From positions 214,501 through 278,500 of the forward strand of contig NZ_CP060713.1 in the NCBI RefSeq assembly GCF_014395785.1: 64,000 bases of DNA, given 5' to 3'. The translations under genes were made by a program, and so were the position numbers. Below the pieces are notes generated by a model. The model had not been told where the DNA came from. It ran no database searches and worked only from the letters and a program-made list of their open reading frames with translations. This DNA is from Nocardioides mesophilus (GTDB lineage Bacteria; Actinomycetota; Actinomycetes; Propionibacteriales; Nocardioidaceae). Every line of letters starts with the position of its first letter. Positions within the stretch are counted from its first letter, which is position 1. Of the stretch, positions 49,113-59,480 are shown piece after piece.

Positions 49113-50537
49113 ATGCAGCCGGGGGTGGCGGTGCAACGGGGGGCGCGTGCGCGCACCGCCCCTCCTGCCCCTGCCCTCACCGCGGCGGCCTGGGCGGCCG
49201 GCCTGGTGGTCACAGCGCTGATCCTCGGCACGCCATACCTCGTCTTCGGCTATCGGAGCCCCGCCCTGCACCTGATCCTGGACTCGGTCGACGGCTGCGT
49301 CGCCTTCCTGCTGGCCTACCTGCTGTGGGGCCGGTTCGTGCGCAGCCGGCGGCTCCAGGACCTGCTGCTCGCCCAGGGGTTGTTCCTGCTCGGCCTGGCC
49401 GGCCTCGGCGTCACCCTGCTCGTGACCCACGTCGACGGGCTCCGTCCCGGCACCATCGAGGTGTGGTTGCCGCTGGCGCTGCGCCTTCTCGGCGCGCTGC
49501 TGCTGCTCGTCGCGGCGTTGGTCGATGACCGGTTGGTGCGCGGCCACCTCGCGGCGCGCGCCCGGGTGGTGCCCTGGCTGCTGGTGGCCGCGACGTTCAC
49601 CGCGCTGTGGTCGGTCCGCGACCGGCTGCCCGTCGCGCTGGACCAGAACCCGCCGGCGTCCGCGCAGCAGCCGGTGCTGGACGGGCACCCGTTGCTGCTG
49701 GTCGCCCAGGGCGCGACCGCGCTGTGCTTCCTGGCCGCCTCGGTGTGGTTCACCCAGCAGGCGGTACGCCGCCGCGACGAGCTGCTGCGCTGGCTCGGCC
49801 CGGCCTGCGCGCTGGGCGGGTTCGCCCGGGTGAACTACGTGCTGTTCCCCTCGCTCTACAGCGACTGGGTCTACACCGGCGACCTGCTCCGCACCGGCTG
49901 CTACGTGCTGCTGCTGGTCGGCGCCGCCCGGGAGATCAGCCAGTACTGGTCTGCTTTCGCCCGGGTCGCGGTCCTCGACGACCGTCGCCGGCTGGCCCGC
50001 GAGCTGCACGACGGCGTGGTCCAGGAGCTCGGCTACATCCGCGCCGAGGCCCACTCGATCGATGCCGACGGCGGCCTCCGGAGCCGGATCATGACCTCCT
50101 GCGACCGTGCCCTCGACGAGGCCCGGGCCGCGGTCGACGCGCTCGGCCGCAGCCCCGACGAGCCGCTCGGCCTGGTGCTGCACCGGGCCGCGCGGCAGGT
50201 CGCGGAGCGGTACGGCGGGCGGGTGGTCGTGGACCTCGACGACTCCGTCGACGCCGACGCCGAGCAGCGCCACGCGCTGGTCCGGATCACCCGGGAGGCG
50301 GTGTCGAACGCGCTCCGGCACGGGCGGGCGGACTGCGTGGTGGTCCGGCTGGCGCGGGACCCTTCGGGACGGCGGCTCGTCGTGGAGGACGACGGGCAGG
50401 GCTTCGACACCGGAGCGAGCACGAGCAGCACCGGCTACGGCCTGACCAGCATGGGCGAGCGGGCGGCGGGGCTCCCGGGCGCGTTCGAGCTGCGGTCGGT
50501 GCCGGGGAAGGGCACGACGGTGGTGGTGACGTGGTGA
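49113..50537 (+). CDS. sensor histidine kinase, NarX/DesK-like
   Basis: A 474-residue membrane kinase. The N-terminal half has about eight hydrophobic segments forming an uncharacterised sensor. The HisKA_3 domain carries the phospho-His in RRRLARELHDGVVQELG, and the ATPase domain has ITREAVSNALRHG and EDDGQGFDTG and ends GKGTTVVVTW. A TACCCT box 6 nt before the ATG gives a leaderless start. Its TGA overlaps the GTG of the response regulator (GTGA), so they are a coupled pair. The signal is unknown. Confidence 0.87.
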   Translation: MQPGVAVQRGARARTAPPAPALTAAAWAAGLVVTALILGTPYLVFGYRSPALHLILDSVDGCVAFLLAYLLWGRFVRSRRLQDLLLAQGLFLLGLAGLGVTLLVTHVDGLRPGTIEVWLPLALRLLGALLLLVAALVDDRLVRGHLAARARVVPWLLVAATFTALWSVRDRLPVALDQNPPASAQQPVLDGHPLLLVAQGATALCFLAASVWFTQQAVRRRDELLRWLGPACALGGFARVNYVLFPSLYSDWVYTGDLLRTGCYVLLLVGAAREISQYWSAFARVAVLDDRRRLARELHDGVVQELGYIRAEAHSIDADGGLRSRIMTSCDRALDEARAAVDALGRSPDEPLGLVLHRAARQVAERYGGRVVVDLDDSVDADAEQRHALVRITREAVSNALRHGRADCVVVRLARDPSGRRLVVEDDGQGFDTGASTSSTGYGLTSMGERAAGLPGAFELRSVPGKGTTVVVTW

Positions 50538-51217
50538 GCCCGGAGGGCACGGAGGACACGGCGGGCAGCACGCCGCCGACCCCGCCGATCCGGGTGGTGA
50601 TGGCCGACGACCATGCCCGGATCCGCGGTGTCATCCGGCAGGCGCTCGAACGGGCCGGCTGCGAGGTGGTCGGCGAGGGCGCGAGCGCCGACGACGCCGT
50701 ACGCCTCACCCTCGAGCACCGCCCCGACGTCGCGCTGCTCGACATTCACATGCCGGGCAGCGGCATCGCGGCGGCACGGCAGATCAGCCGGGCGCAGCCG
50801 GAGGTCGCCGTCGTGATGCTCACCCAGTCCGCCGAGGAGGACGACGTCTTCGACTCGCTGCGCGCCGGCGCCTCGGGCTACCTGCTGAAGGACACCGACC
50901 CGGCACGACTCGGCTTCGCGTTGCGCGGGGTGCTGGCCGGTGAGGCGGCGATGCCGCGGCGGCTGGTCGCCCGGATCCTCGACGAGTTCCGGGCGCCGGC
51001 CAAGCGCCGCTTCACCCGCAAGTCGCCGGCGGCCGCCAAGCTGAGCGAGCGCGAGTGGGAGGTGATGGAGATGCTGGGCGAGGGCCTCTCCACCGAGGAG
51101 GTCGCCGGGCGGCTGTTCCTCTCCCCCACCACCGTGCGGGTGCACGTGTCGTCGGTGCTGAAGAAGCTACGCGTCAAAGACCGGCAGAGCGCGTTCGACC
51201 TGCTCCGGGATCAGTGA
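50534..51217 (+). CDS. NarL/FixJ-family response regulator
   Basis: A 227-residue regulator. The receiver domain shows VVMADDHARIR, the phospho-acceptor Asp in VALLDIHMPGSG, and GYLLKDTDP. The C-terminal LuxR helix-turn-helix is LSEREWEVMEMLGEGLSTEEVAGRLFLSPTTVRVHVSSVLKKL. It is translated in coupling with the kinase gene. Targets are unknown; the exporter- and adhesin-type genes nearby are candidates only by position. Confidence 0.9.
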   Translation: MSPEGTEDTAGSTPPTPPIRVVMADDHARIRGVIRQALERAGCEVVGEGASADDAVRLTLEHRPDVALLDIHMPGSGIAAARQISRAQPEVAVVMLTQSAEEDDVFDSLRAGASGYLLKDTDPARLGFALRGVLAGEAAMPRRLVARILDEFRAPAKRRFTRKSPAAAKLSEREWEVMEMLGEGLSTEEVAGRLFLSPTTVRVHVSSVLKKLRVKDRQSAFDLLRDQ

Positions 51218-51520
51218 CGCCGCCGGCGCCGTGGCCTCGGCCGGCAGCGGTCGTACGCCGCCCGCCTGGTCGGCCAGCTGGGTCAGCGCGGCGATGAGCA
51301 CCTCCGCCTCGTGCAGCGTGTACTCCTCGTCGCCGACCAGCACGTAGGGGCCGTCCTGGGCCCGTGTTCCCGGGTCGATCGTCGTGCAGAGCCGGAGGAC
51401 GGTACGGCGTACGAGCAGCGCGCCGCTCACGTGCACGGTGTCGTCCTCGCCGGCCTGCCCGTGCCGGAGCACGCACCAGGTCGGGCACGACGGCGTACGC
51501 CGTCTGCTGCTGGGCCTCAT
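51167..51520 (-). CDS. small protein with a CPTWC motif (DUF6907-like)
   Basis: A 117-residue protein. CPTWCVLRHGQAGEDDTVHVSG followed by two strands and EAEVLIAALTQLADQAGG resembles a family of small actinobacterial proteins (DUF6907-like). The Cys pair may bind metal. The ATG at 51520 has a GGGGG site. Its last 51 bp overlap the 3' end of the response regulator on the opposite strand. Confidence 0.5.
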   Translation of the reverse strand: MRPSSRRRTPSCPTWCVLRHGQAGEDDTVHVSGALLVRRTVLRLCTTIDPGTRAQDGPYVLVGDEEYTLHEAEVLIAALTQLADQAGGVRPLPAEATAPAASLIPEQVERALPVFDA

Positions 51521-51555
51521 GCGCTGGTCCCCCTTTCCGTCGTGCCTGTCGAACA

Positions 51556-51591
51556 CGGGGGCCCCGCGTCGGTGTCGACGCGGGGCCCCCG
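51556..51591 (-). terminator. strong hairpin terminator after the repeat-protein gene
   Basis: A perfect 16-bp stem (CGGGGGCCCCGCGTCG and complement) with a GTGT loop, 36 bp beyond the stop codon of the large repeat protein. Confidence 0.85.
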
Positions 51592-51627
51592 TTCACCGCT
51601 GCTCCCGGTCGGGAGCCGCGAGGTCGA

Positions 51628-54600
51628 TCAACGAAGGCCGATGTTGACGTAGTACGTCTGGCCGTCGTCGAACCTCACGCCGATCCGGTAGTAGTTGCCT
51701 CCGGTGCTCGGCGTCTTCCAGTTGTAGATGTACTGCTGGGCCGTGGCGTCGTAGCGGTAGCTGCTGCCGCTGTCGACCGAGACGGTGTAGACCGTCTCGT
51801 CCACCGGGACGCTCATCGCGCTGCCCTTGAGCGGGGTCAGCCAGACCGGTGCGACCGTCGCCTGGACGACGCTGCCGTCTGCCCGCTTCAGCTGGAACTT
51901 CGCGGGGACCGTGCTGCCTGCCTTGAACACGCTGGTCGAGGTGCCGACCTGGTGCGCGGTGTCGTTGATCGGCTGGAGGAACCCGTCGAAGCGGTAGATC
52001 ACCGTGTAGCTGCCGGTGATCGTGGTCGTGTTGCCGGCTTTGTCCTTCGCGGTGGCGGTCCAGCTGAAGGTGCCCACCCCGTTGGCGGTGCCCCCGGTGA
52101 CCGTCACCGTGCAGGAGTCGATTCCGGACACCTCGTCCCGGGCCGTGCAGGTCGCCTTCGGCACGGACCCGAGGGTGAACTTGCCGTCCGCGACGTTCAC
52201 GTTTGCGGCGGTCAGCGTCGGCTTCTCCTGGTCGATGTTGATGCCCGACACCGTGGCCGACGCAGTGTTGCCGGCCTGGTCGGTGACCGTGCCCGAGGCG
52301 GAGTTGGCCCCGTTGTCGGAGAGCACCACCGGGTCGGGGCAGGTCGCCACGCCGGAGAGGCCGTCGGTGCAGGTGAAGGTGACCGTGACCGGGCCGGTGT
52401 ACCAGCCGTTGTCACCCTTGGCTCCGGTGGTGACCGCCCCGGTGATGGTCGGTGCGGTCCGGTCGAGCTTGACCGTCACCTTGTCAGTGCCGGTGTTGCC
52501 TGCCCCGTCCGTCGCGGAGCCGGTGATCGTGCGACCGGCCGTCTCGTCGCGCACCGTGACGTCCGGGGTGACCGTCGTCGCGTCGACGCCGGAGCCCTTG
52601 TCGTCGTCCGTGGCGGCGAAGTGGACCGTGGTGTCGCCGCTGTTCCAGCCGCCCGCGTTGGCCGCCGGGGTGAGGGTGTGGGTGACCGCCGGAGCGATGT
52701 TGTCCCACTTCAGCGCCGAGGAGTTCGCCTTCTCGACGTTGCCCGCGTTGTCCACCGCCCAGTAGGTGACCGTGCCGGCCCCGCTGCCGGACAGCGGGAC
52801 GCTGACCGTCGTGCTGGCACCCGGCGCGACCTGCTCGGCGCCACCGTCAACCTGGTAGTGGATCTCCTTGACCCCGGAGAGACCTGCCTGGTCGGTGGCG
52901 GTGATCACCACACTGGCCGTGGAGCCCGTGCACCACCCGTTCACCTTGGTGCACGTGTTGTTTACCGTGGTGCTGGGGGCGGTGCCGTCGATGTCGATGC
53001 CACCGACGGTCTTGCCCGCACCGCTGTTGCCGGCGAGGTCGGCTGCCGGGCCGCTGTCCACGCTCTGGCCGGCACCGTCGCCGTCCAGCAGCTCAGAGGT
53101 CGGGCAGGTTGCCACGCCGGAGCCCGCCGTGCCGTCAGCGAGCTGCGGGTCGGTGCACGTGAAGTCCACCTTGACCGAGCTCTTGTACCAACCGGCACCG
53201 TTGGGCTTCGTGGTCGGAGCGCCCGTCACGATGGGCCCCTGGCGGTCGATCTTCAGACCGCTGACCGTCGCGGCCAGGCTCTCGTTGCCGGCCTTGTCGT
53301 TGATGGTGACCGGACCGGCACCGAGGTTGCGGCCCTCCCCTCGACCGTGCTGGGTGCGGGCTGCGTAGCCGGGTCAATGCCGGACCCGGCGTCGTCACCG
53401 ACCCACGTCACCGTGACGTCGTCGTTGTACCAACCGGCGCCGTTCGCCCGACTGGGCACACCGGCAAGGGCCGGGAGGGTCTTGTCGATCTTGATGCCGG
53501 TCACGCTTGCGGAGGAGCGGTTGCCCGCCACGTCGACGGCGTCACCGTTGGCGAACTGACCCTCGCCCTCGTTGCCGAGCGTGGTGTCGCCGGAGCAACC
53601 TGCCACCCCCGTCTGCAGGCCGGAGCCTTCGTCGGTGCAGGTGAAGGTGACGGCGACGTCGGTGTTGTTCCAGCCGAAGCCGTTGGCCGCCGGGCTCGCC
53701 TTGCCGTTGATGGTCGGCGGGACGGTGTCCACGTTGACGGGGACCGTGCGCGACGCCTCGGCGTTGCCGGCGAGGTCGACGCTCCAGTAGGTCACCGTGT
53801 GCTGACCGTCGTTCAGGTCCTGGGTGAACGGCTCGCCGTACTTGACGGCGGTGCCGCCGTCGATCTTGAAGTACGTCCCGGCGATCCCAGACCCACCGTC
53901 GATGGCGCTGAAGGCGAACGGGATCCCGCTGACGACGAACCAGCTGGTCTGGGAGAGCGGGTTGATGATCGTGGTCACCGGCTTGGTGGTGTCGATCTTG
54001 ACGGTCCTCGGGGCGCCCGCCTCCTCGACGTTGCCGGCGATGTCGCGGCTCCAGAAGGTGAAGGTGTGCTCACCCTCGGTGCCGTAGTCGAACGGACCGT
54101 CGTAGGTGATCGGGTCGCCGCCGTCCACGGTGTAGAAGGTCGCGGCGATGCCGGACAGGTCGGTGCCCGGAGTGAGCGTGACGTGCACCGGGCCGCCGTA
54201 CCAGCCGTTGCTGACGTCGCCGTCGAGCTCGGCGCCCGTGACAGGCGCGGTCCGGTCGATCTTGATGCCGTCGACCGTCGTGGAGACAGCGTTGCCGGCC
54301 AGGTCTGCGCAGTCGGCGGTGGCGGTGAGGTTGTCCCCCTCGCCGCCCACGATCGTGCTCTTCGGCTGGCTTGCAGGGCCCGAGAGCTTGTCGGTGCAGC
54401 TCCAGTCGACGGTCACGTCGCCGCGGTTCCAGCCGGTGGAGAACTTGCCGGCGAGCTCCGGGTCGGTCAGGTCGATGTCGATGTCGCTGGCCGTGGCGCT
54501 CGCCGGGTTGCCGGCGGCGTCGGTGGCGGTGCCGGTCACCGACTGGTTCTCGCCCTCGCCGAGCACCTTGTTGGCGGTCTTGCTCGCGACCCCCGAGAGC

Positions 54601-56366
54601 GTGTCGTCGGCGGTGAAGCTGACCGTGACCGGGGTGTTGTACCAGCCGGCCTCGTTGACCACGCCGGACTTGTGCGCGGCGATGGTCGGCGGTGTCTTGT
54701 CGATGCTGACCGTCGCCGTGTTCTTCGTCGAGCTGCCGGCGTTGTCGGTGGCGGTGCCCTCGACCTTCTGGCTGCCCCCCTCGGTGCTCACGGTCACCGG
54801 GCTGGTGCACGAGGCAAGCCCGGATCCACCCTCGTCGGTGCAGGTGAAGGTGACGGTCACGTTCTTGTTGGTCCAGGCGCCGTCGGTGTAGGTGTCCGGC
54901 GCGAAGCTGTGCCCGATGCTGGGCGCGGTCTTGTCGATCTTCACCTCAGCGGTGCGGGTGCTCTCGACGTTGCCGGCGGCGTCGGTGCTGGAGTAGGTGA
55001 TGGTGTGCACGCCCTGGTCCGTGAGCGAGAAGCTCGTGCCCCGCTGCGGGCTGCCACCGTCGACGGTGAAGGTGGTCGAGCGGACGCCGGACAGGTTGTC
55101 GGTCGGAGACAGGACGACGTTCACCGCGCCGTTGGTCCAGGCGTTCGAGACGCCACTGATGCCGGTCACCGGTGCCGTGCGGTCGATCTTGACCGCCGGG
55201 CTGCTGGTGGCGGTGGTGCTCAGGCCAACGCCGTTGCTGACGGTCGTGGAGCTGGTGAGGTTCTCGCCCTGGCCGGTGATCGTGGTGTCGGCGGGCGCGG
55301 TCGGGATCCCGGACTCGGGGTCCGTTGCCGTCCAGTGCACCGTGACGTCGTCGCGGTACCAGCCGTTGCCGTTCGGGTTGGTGGTGGGCGCGCCCGACAG
55401 GGTCGGCGCGGTGGTGTCGACGTTCTGGACCTCGACCGCCAGAGTCTTGGTGTTGCCGGCGGCGTCGGTGGCGGTGCCGGTCACGGTGCCGTTCTTGCCG
55501 ACCGTCACCGAGTTGGTCGTCGACCCGCTCGCGAGGCAGCTGACGACCCCGGAGGGGGCCACGCCGGTGGCACCGGTGTCGGTGCAGGTGAAGGTGACCG
55601 TGGTGGGCTGTCCGTAACCGGCACTGGTCTGGGTGGCGGTGATGCCCGGGGCGACCTTGTCGATCCGGACCGTCTTGGAGCCCGCCGGTCCGAGGTTGCC
55701 GAGCCGGTCCTTCTGAGCCGGCGCGGTGGCGGTGAGGATCCCGCTGGCAGTGAGCGTCTCGGTCTTGAACGGCTGGGGAGCGGCGATTCCGGAACCGGTG
55801 TCGGTTGCCGTCCACGCGACGGTGACGTCGGTGTTGTTCCAGCCGGCGGTGTTCGGGGCCGGGGTGGCCACGCCGCTCAGCGTCGGGCCGGTGTTGTCGA
55901 CCGTGTAGGTCGCGCTGCCGGTGACCGCAGTGCCGGTGCAGTTGTTGCCGTTGCCGTTGTTGGTGTTGTAGCTGTCAGTCACGCCCACGGTGACCGACTG
56001 CGCACCCTCCGTCGCTCCAGCCGGCGGCGCGGTGAACGTCCAGGACGTCCGGCTCGTCGGCGAGACCTGGGTGTCGGTGAAGGCGCCGTCGACCTTGACA
56101 CAGCGCGCGTCACCGGACGTGTTCACGGTGAGGGTCAGGGCGGTGCCCGACTTGGCGTACACCGTGCCTCCGACCGTCGCTGTCCCGGCGCCGGAGAAGG
56201 CGGCGCCGGTGACGGCAGGCGGCGTTCCTTGCGCGGCCAGAGCCGGTGCTGCATTGACGGCTCCCAGGACCATCAATGCAGAAGCCAGGCCGGCCAGCGT
56301 CCGGCGATCTCCACCGGCTTGCTGGGCGCGCCCCCCGCGGTGCGCAGCGTGATGACGAGTAAGCAT
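51628..56366 (-). CDS. large secreted Ig/OmpL47-like repeat protein with PxKF C-terminus (frame disrupted)
   Basis: The repaired protein is about 1,579 residues. A signal peptide (LAGLASALMVLGAVNAAPALAA) follows the basic N-terminus; a GAGGGG site precedes the ATG. The body is built from many modules of about 50-90 residues with the signature GWNNTDVTVTFTCTD..SG followed by TATDAAGN and DKTAP, mixed with OmpL47-like units (GQHTVTYWSVDLAGN). The last about 100 residues are a PxKF-type domain ending YYVNIGLR. No LPXTG anchor is seen, so it is probably secreted or bound non-covalently. The frame is lost at 53337-53340, where four C should be five. An adhesin-like or matrix role is likely from architecture only. 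Confidence 0.82.
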
Positions 56367-56468
56367 GTGTTGATTCCCCTCGTGGGTCCGTCGATCCGAG
56401 ACGTGCGCCCCCCTGGCGCCACGAGTACGACGTTAGGAACGACTTCTCCCCATCGGGAGGGGGTTGTC

Positions 56469-56530
56469 CGTTCAAACCCCTAAACGGCGTTCAGGCCCAC
56501 GCTCAGACGTGCGTTCAAATCCCTAAACGG
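56469..56530 (-). promoter_or_regulatory. paired 19-bp direct repeats upstream of the repeat-protein gene
   Basis: CGTTCAAACCCCTAAACGG (56469-56487) and CGTTCAAATCCCTAAACGG (56512-56530) differ at one base and are 43 bp apart, about four helical turns. Each has near-dyad ends (GTTYA and TRAAC, minus strand). They lie 103-164 bp upstream of the repeat-protein start, suggesting a dimeric activator or repressor site. Confidence 0.6.
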
Positions 56531-56575
56531 TCGAAACTCCAGGCCTGGGACGACCGCGGCTCCGCCGGCGCATCA

Positions 56576-57049
56576 CTACGCGTCGACTGCCTCAGAACGG
56601 CCCTCCCGACGCACGGTGGCGATGCCGCACTGCCGCACCGGTTCCTCCCCGACGCAGATCCTCGTCTCGCCGCACGGGTGCAGCTCGGTGACGCCGTACT
56701 CGAGCCGGGACGACGCCGGCCACGGACCGGAGTCGACGAACTTCCGCTGTTGCCCCGGCCCGAACGTCACCTCAGCGACACGGGACCACCGGCCGGCGCC
56801 GCCGGCGCGCCGGTAGACCCGGAACGAACGGTCTTCGAGCGCTACGAAGGCCTCCTGCCACATGACGATCACCCGGTGGTCGCGCGCCCGCGCGGTGATG
56901 TTCGAGATCACCGGTCGTCCTATCGCGCAGTGCTCCTCGAACGAGAGCTCGGGGTCTGGCGTCGACCCGCAGCCGGCGGACACGCCGAGGAGAAGCAGCA
57001 CAGGCAGCCAGACGCGCACCGGCAACCGGGCGGCAGGGATGCGGTTCAC
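56576..57049 (-). CDS. lipoprotein with a fibronectin III-like domain
   Basis: A 157-residue exported lipoprotein. The GTG at 57049 gives an ideal lipoprotein signal (MNRIPAARLPVRVWLPVLLL ending LGVSAG before Cys). An upstream open frame of 46 codons is unlikely to be translated. The rest (VISNITARARDHRVIVMWQEA, SFRVYRRAGG, WSRVAEV, KFVDSGPWPASSRLEYGVTEL) has fibronectin III character, with four more Cys that could form disulfides. No function is known. It sits upstream of the repeat-protein gene on the same strand. Confidence 0.65.
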   Translation of the reverse strand: MNRIPAARLPVRVWLPVLLLLGVSAGCGSTPDPELSFEEHCAIGRPVISNITARARDHRVIVMWQEAFVALEDRSFRVYRRAGGAGRWSRVAEVTFGPGQQRKFVDSGPWPASSRLEYGVTELHPCGETRICVGEEPVRQCGIATVRREGRSEAVDA

Positions 57050-57217
57050 CTCGCTGGGACGGCCCGCCAGCGGCTGCGGTTCCCTTGGGGACCTGAGAAG
57101 GCCCCCCGGCGCCGTGCTCACTTGCCAAGCGCTGTCGAGACTTCTTCGGGTCGTCTCCGTCCTCGGGATGCCGGAAGTGTCGGACATGCCGTCCCCTGAG
57201 ACCTAGACTCGCCGGTC

Positions 57218-59467
57218 ATGCAGGGCGTACTCGGGCGAATGATCCTGCGCACCGTTTGGCCACCAGCTGCACTGCTTGCCGCCGCCACTTCAGCGTTGCT
57301 GCTCATGTCGGGGCTCGCCGCCACAGACCTTCTCAGATTCAGCACCTACGCGGTGCTGGCGTTGGTCCTCCCCGGGACTTTGCTGTGGCGGCTGGCTCGT
57401 CCCTGCTCGTCGCGGCTCTGGCTCGAGGACATCGTCTTCGGCGCGATCCTGGGCTATGCCATGGAGATCGTCTGCTACATCCCGGCTCGCGCTGTGGGGG
57501 CACCCCTTCTGGTCCTGGCGTGGCCCGCCGCCACCTATCTGGTCTGTCTGGTGACGCGGGCCGGTCGGGCATGCTGGCGACCGGAAGGGGCTACGCGTCT
57601 TCCACCGTCGTGGAGCTGGTCCATCGCTGCGGTGATGACGTATCTCATCCTCTTCGTCGCGCGCGCGAACTGGTGGGAAGCAGGGCTCGACGTCAATGGG
57701 CTCCGCATGATCGGCCCTGATGCCACGTTCCAGCTCGCTCTCACAGGCGAGCTGCGTCACCACATGCCGGCTGCGATCCCCTGGGTGACCGGGGAACCGC
57801 TGCACTACCACTGGCTGACCTATGTGCACACCGCCTCAGCCTCTTGGATCAGCGGCGTCGAACCGATCGTCCTGCTGCGGCGTTTGTCCCCCCTGCTCAT
57901 GGTCGTGCTCACCGTGCTGGCGACGGCATTGATCGCTGCAAAGCTGACGGGTCGTCTCGCCATCGGACCGTTGGCCGCCGGGCTCCTGGTGCTGGTCCAC
58001 TCCCCCGCCTTCGCCGCAGCGGAGGCGGATCTCTTCCAGCGGCAGGAATTCACCTCGCAGGCGATCTTCGGCAGCCCCACGATGACCTTCGGCGCGTTGC
58101 TGTTCTGCGGGGTGCTGTTTCTGCTCGTCGAGGTGCTCGACGGTCGATCGACCTGGTCCTCGTGGCCGCTGCTGGTGCTGTTTCTCGGCGCCGCATCCGG
58201 TGCGAAGGCGACGTTCGCCCCTTTGATGGTCGCGGGAGTGCTGACCGTGCTCATGGTCGGACTGCTCACCCGGACCGTGAGAAGGGCGCATGTCGGGCTG
58301 TTACTCGTCGCGGTGAGCAGCTGGCTGGCGTTCCAGTTCGGCTTCTACGGGGGCGAGGGGACGGGCGTTCGGCTCGACGCCACCGGCACCCTCGACTTCG
58401 CGGCGGCATCGATCGGCGCGATCACCCCGGCACCCCTCTCGGTCGCGGGGCTCCTCCTCGCCGGATTGATCGTGACGCTCTGGTCCGTGCACATGGCGGG
58501 GATGATCGGGCTGCTGGTCCGCGGCGGCTGGCGCGTCCCCTTCACGGCTTTCGCGTTCGGCATCACGGCGGCTGCCATCGGAGCCTCGCTGCTGCTGGAT
58601 CTGGGGCTGTTCTCCCAGCAGTGGTTCGTCTGCTCGACCCAGGTCGTGGTCGCGATCGCAGCAGCCGCGGGCTTCTCCCGCCTACTGCCCGAAGGGAGCC
58701 CGCGGGAGCTTCGGTCGGTCGCGATCCTCGGTGTGGTGCTTGCCGCCGCCGGCATGGCCGTGAGCTGGGCCTCGAGCATCACGTCCGTCCCGCCGCTCGG
58801 GCCGACGTTGAGCAGGACGTGGGACTACGCGGACGGCTTCCTCATGGTGCTCGCCGTTATCGTCGTCGCAGGCGTCGCCGTCAGCCGGCTTCCAGTGGCC
58901 GGCTCGCGCGGAATCACCACCCTGGTGTTTCTGTGCGCGGCGCTGACCGGACTCGGCGTCTATCGCACGGCACAGCTCTCCCTGTCCCTGGCTGCCGCCC
59001 CGTGGGCGCGGCCCTCGATGACGCGGGCTGCGGACACCACCGTCGGGGTGGGCGGTGTCGAAGCGGCCCGGTGGGTTCGAGCCCACACCAGCCCAGACGA
59101 TGTGCTCGCCACGAACGCGCACACGCTGACGCCGGCGTCGAAGCTGATCGCTGTCTTCTGGCTGGCTGGGTATGCCGAACGGCGCGTATTCATCGAAGGT
59201 TGGGGCTACACCCCCCATCACGCAAGGCTGATGGCCGAGACCGGAGCAGAGTTCGACGACGTACCGTTCTGGGATGCCGCGGCTCTGACGGCGAACGACA
59301 AGGCCTTCACCGATCCCAGCCGGGGCGATCTGGACCGGCTCAGGGAGTACGGCGTCAGCTGGCTCGTCCTCGACCGGCGGTTCCCCGCCGACGAGCAGGC
59401 GCTCACGACCCTGGTCGAGCCGTCTTTCGAGAACGGCGACTACGCGGTCTACTCCCTCAGAGGATGA
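57218..59467 (+). CDS. large polytopic membrane protein, GT-C-like
   Basis: A 749-residue protein with about fourteen hydrophobic segments and a soluble C-terminal portion from about residue 605. A loop after the early helices has IGPDATFQLALTGELRHHMP and GEPLHYHWLTYVHTASASWI, resembling the first extracytoplasmic loop of GT-C glycosyltransferases; the C-terminal part (AARWVRAHTSPDDVLATNAH) is also common in such membrane transferases. Donor and acceptor are unknown. A TAGACT box ends 8 nt before the ATG. Its 3' end is convergent with the MacR-type regulator. Confidence 0.65.
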   Translation: MQGVLGRMILRTVWPPAALLAAATSALLLMSGLAATDLLRFSTYAVLALVLPGTLLWRLARPCSSRLWLEDIVFGAILGYAMEIVCYIPARAVGAPLLVLAWPAATYLVCLVTRAGRACWRPEGATRLPPSWSWSIAAVMTYLILFVARANWWEAGLDVNGLRMIGPDATFQLALTGELRHHMPAAIPWVTGEPLHYHWLTYVHTASASWISGVEPIVLLRRLSPLLMVVLTVLATALIAAKLTGRLAIGPLAAGLLVLVHSPAFAAAEADLFQRQEFTSQAIFGSPTMTFGALLFCGVLFLLVEVLDGRSTWSSWPLLVLFLGAASGAKATFAPLMVAGVLTVLMVGLLTRTVRRAHVGLLLVAVSSWLAFQFGFYGGEGTGVRLDATGTLDFAAASIGAITPAPLSVAGLLLAGLIVTLWSVHMAGMIGLLVRGGWRVPFTAFAFGITAAAIGASLLLDLGLFSQQWFVCSTQVVVAIAAAAGFSRLLPEGSPRELRSVAILGVVLAAAGMAVSWASSITSVPPLGPTLSRTWDYADGFLMVLAVIVVAGVAVSRLPVAGSRGITTLVFLCAALTGLGVYRTAQLSLSLAAAPWARPSMTRAADTTVGVGGVEAARWVRAHTSPDDVLATNAHTLTPASKLIAVFWLAGYAERRVFIEGWGYTPHHARLMAETGAEFDDVPFWDAAALTANDKAFTDPSRGDLDRLREYGVSWLVLDRRFPADEQALTTLVEPSFENGDYAVYSLRG

Positions 59468-59480
59468 CGCGTCGCAGGGC

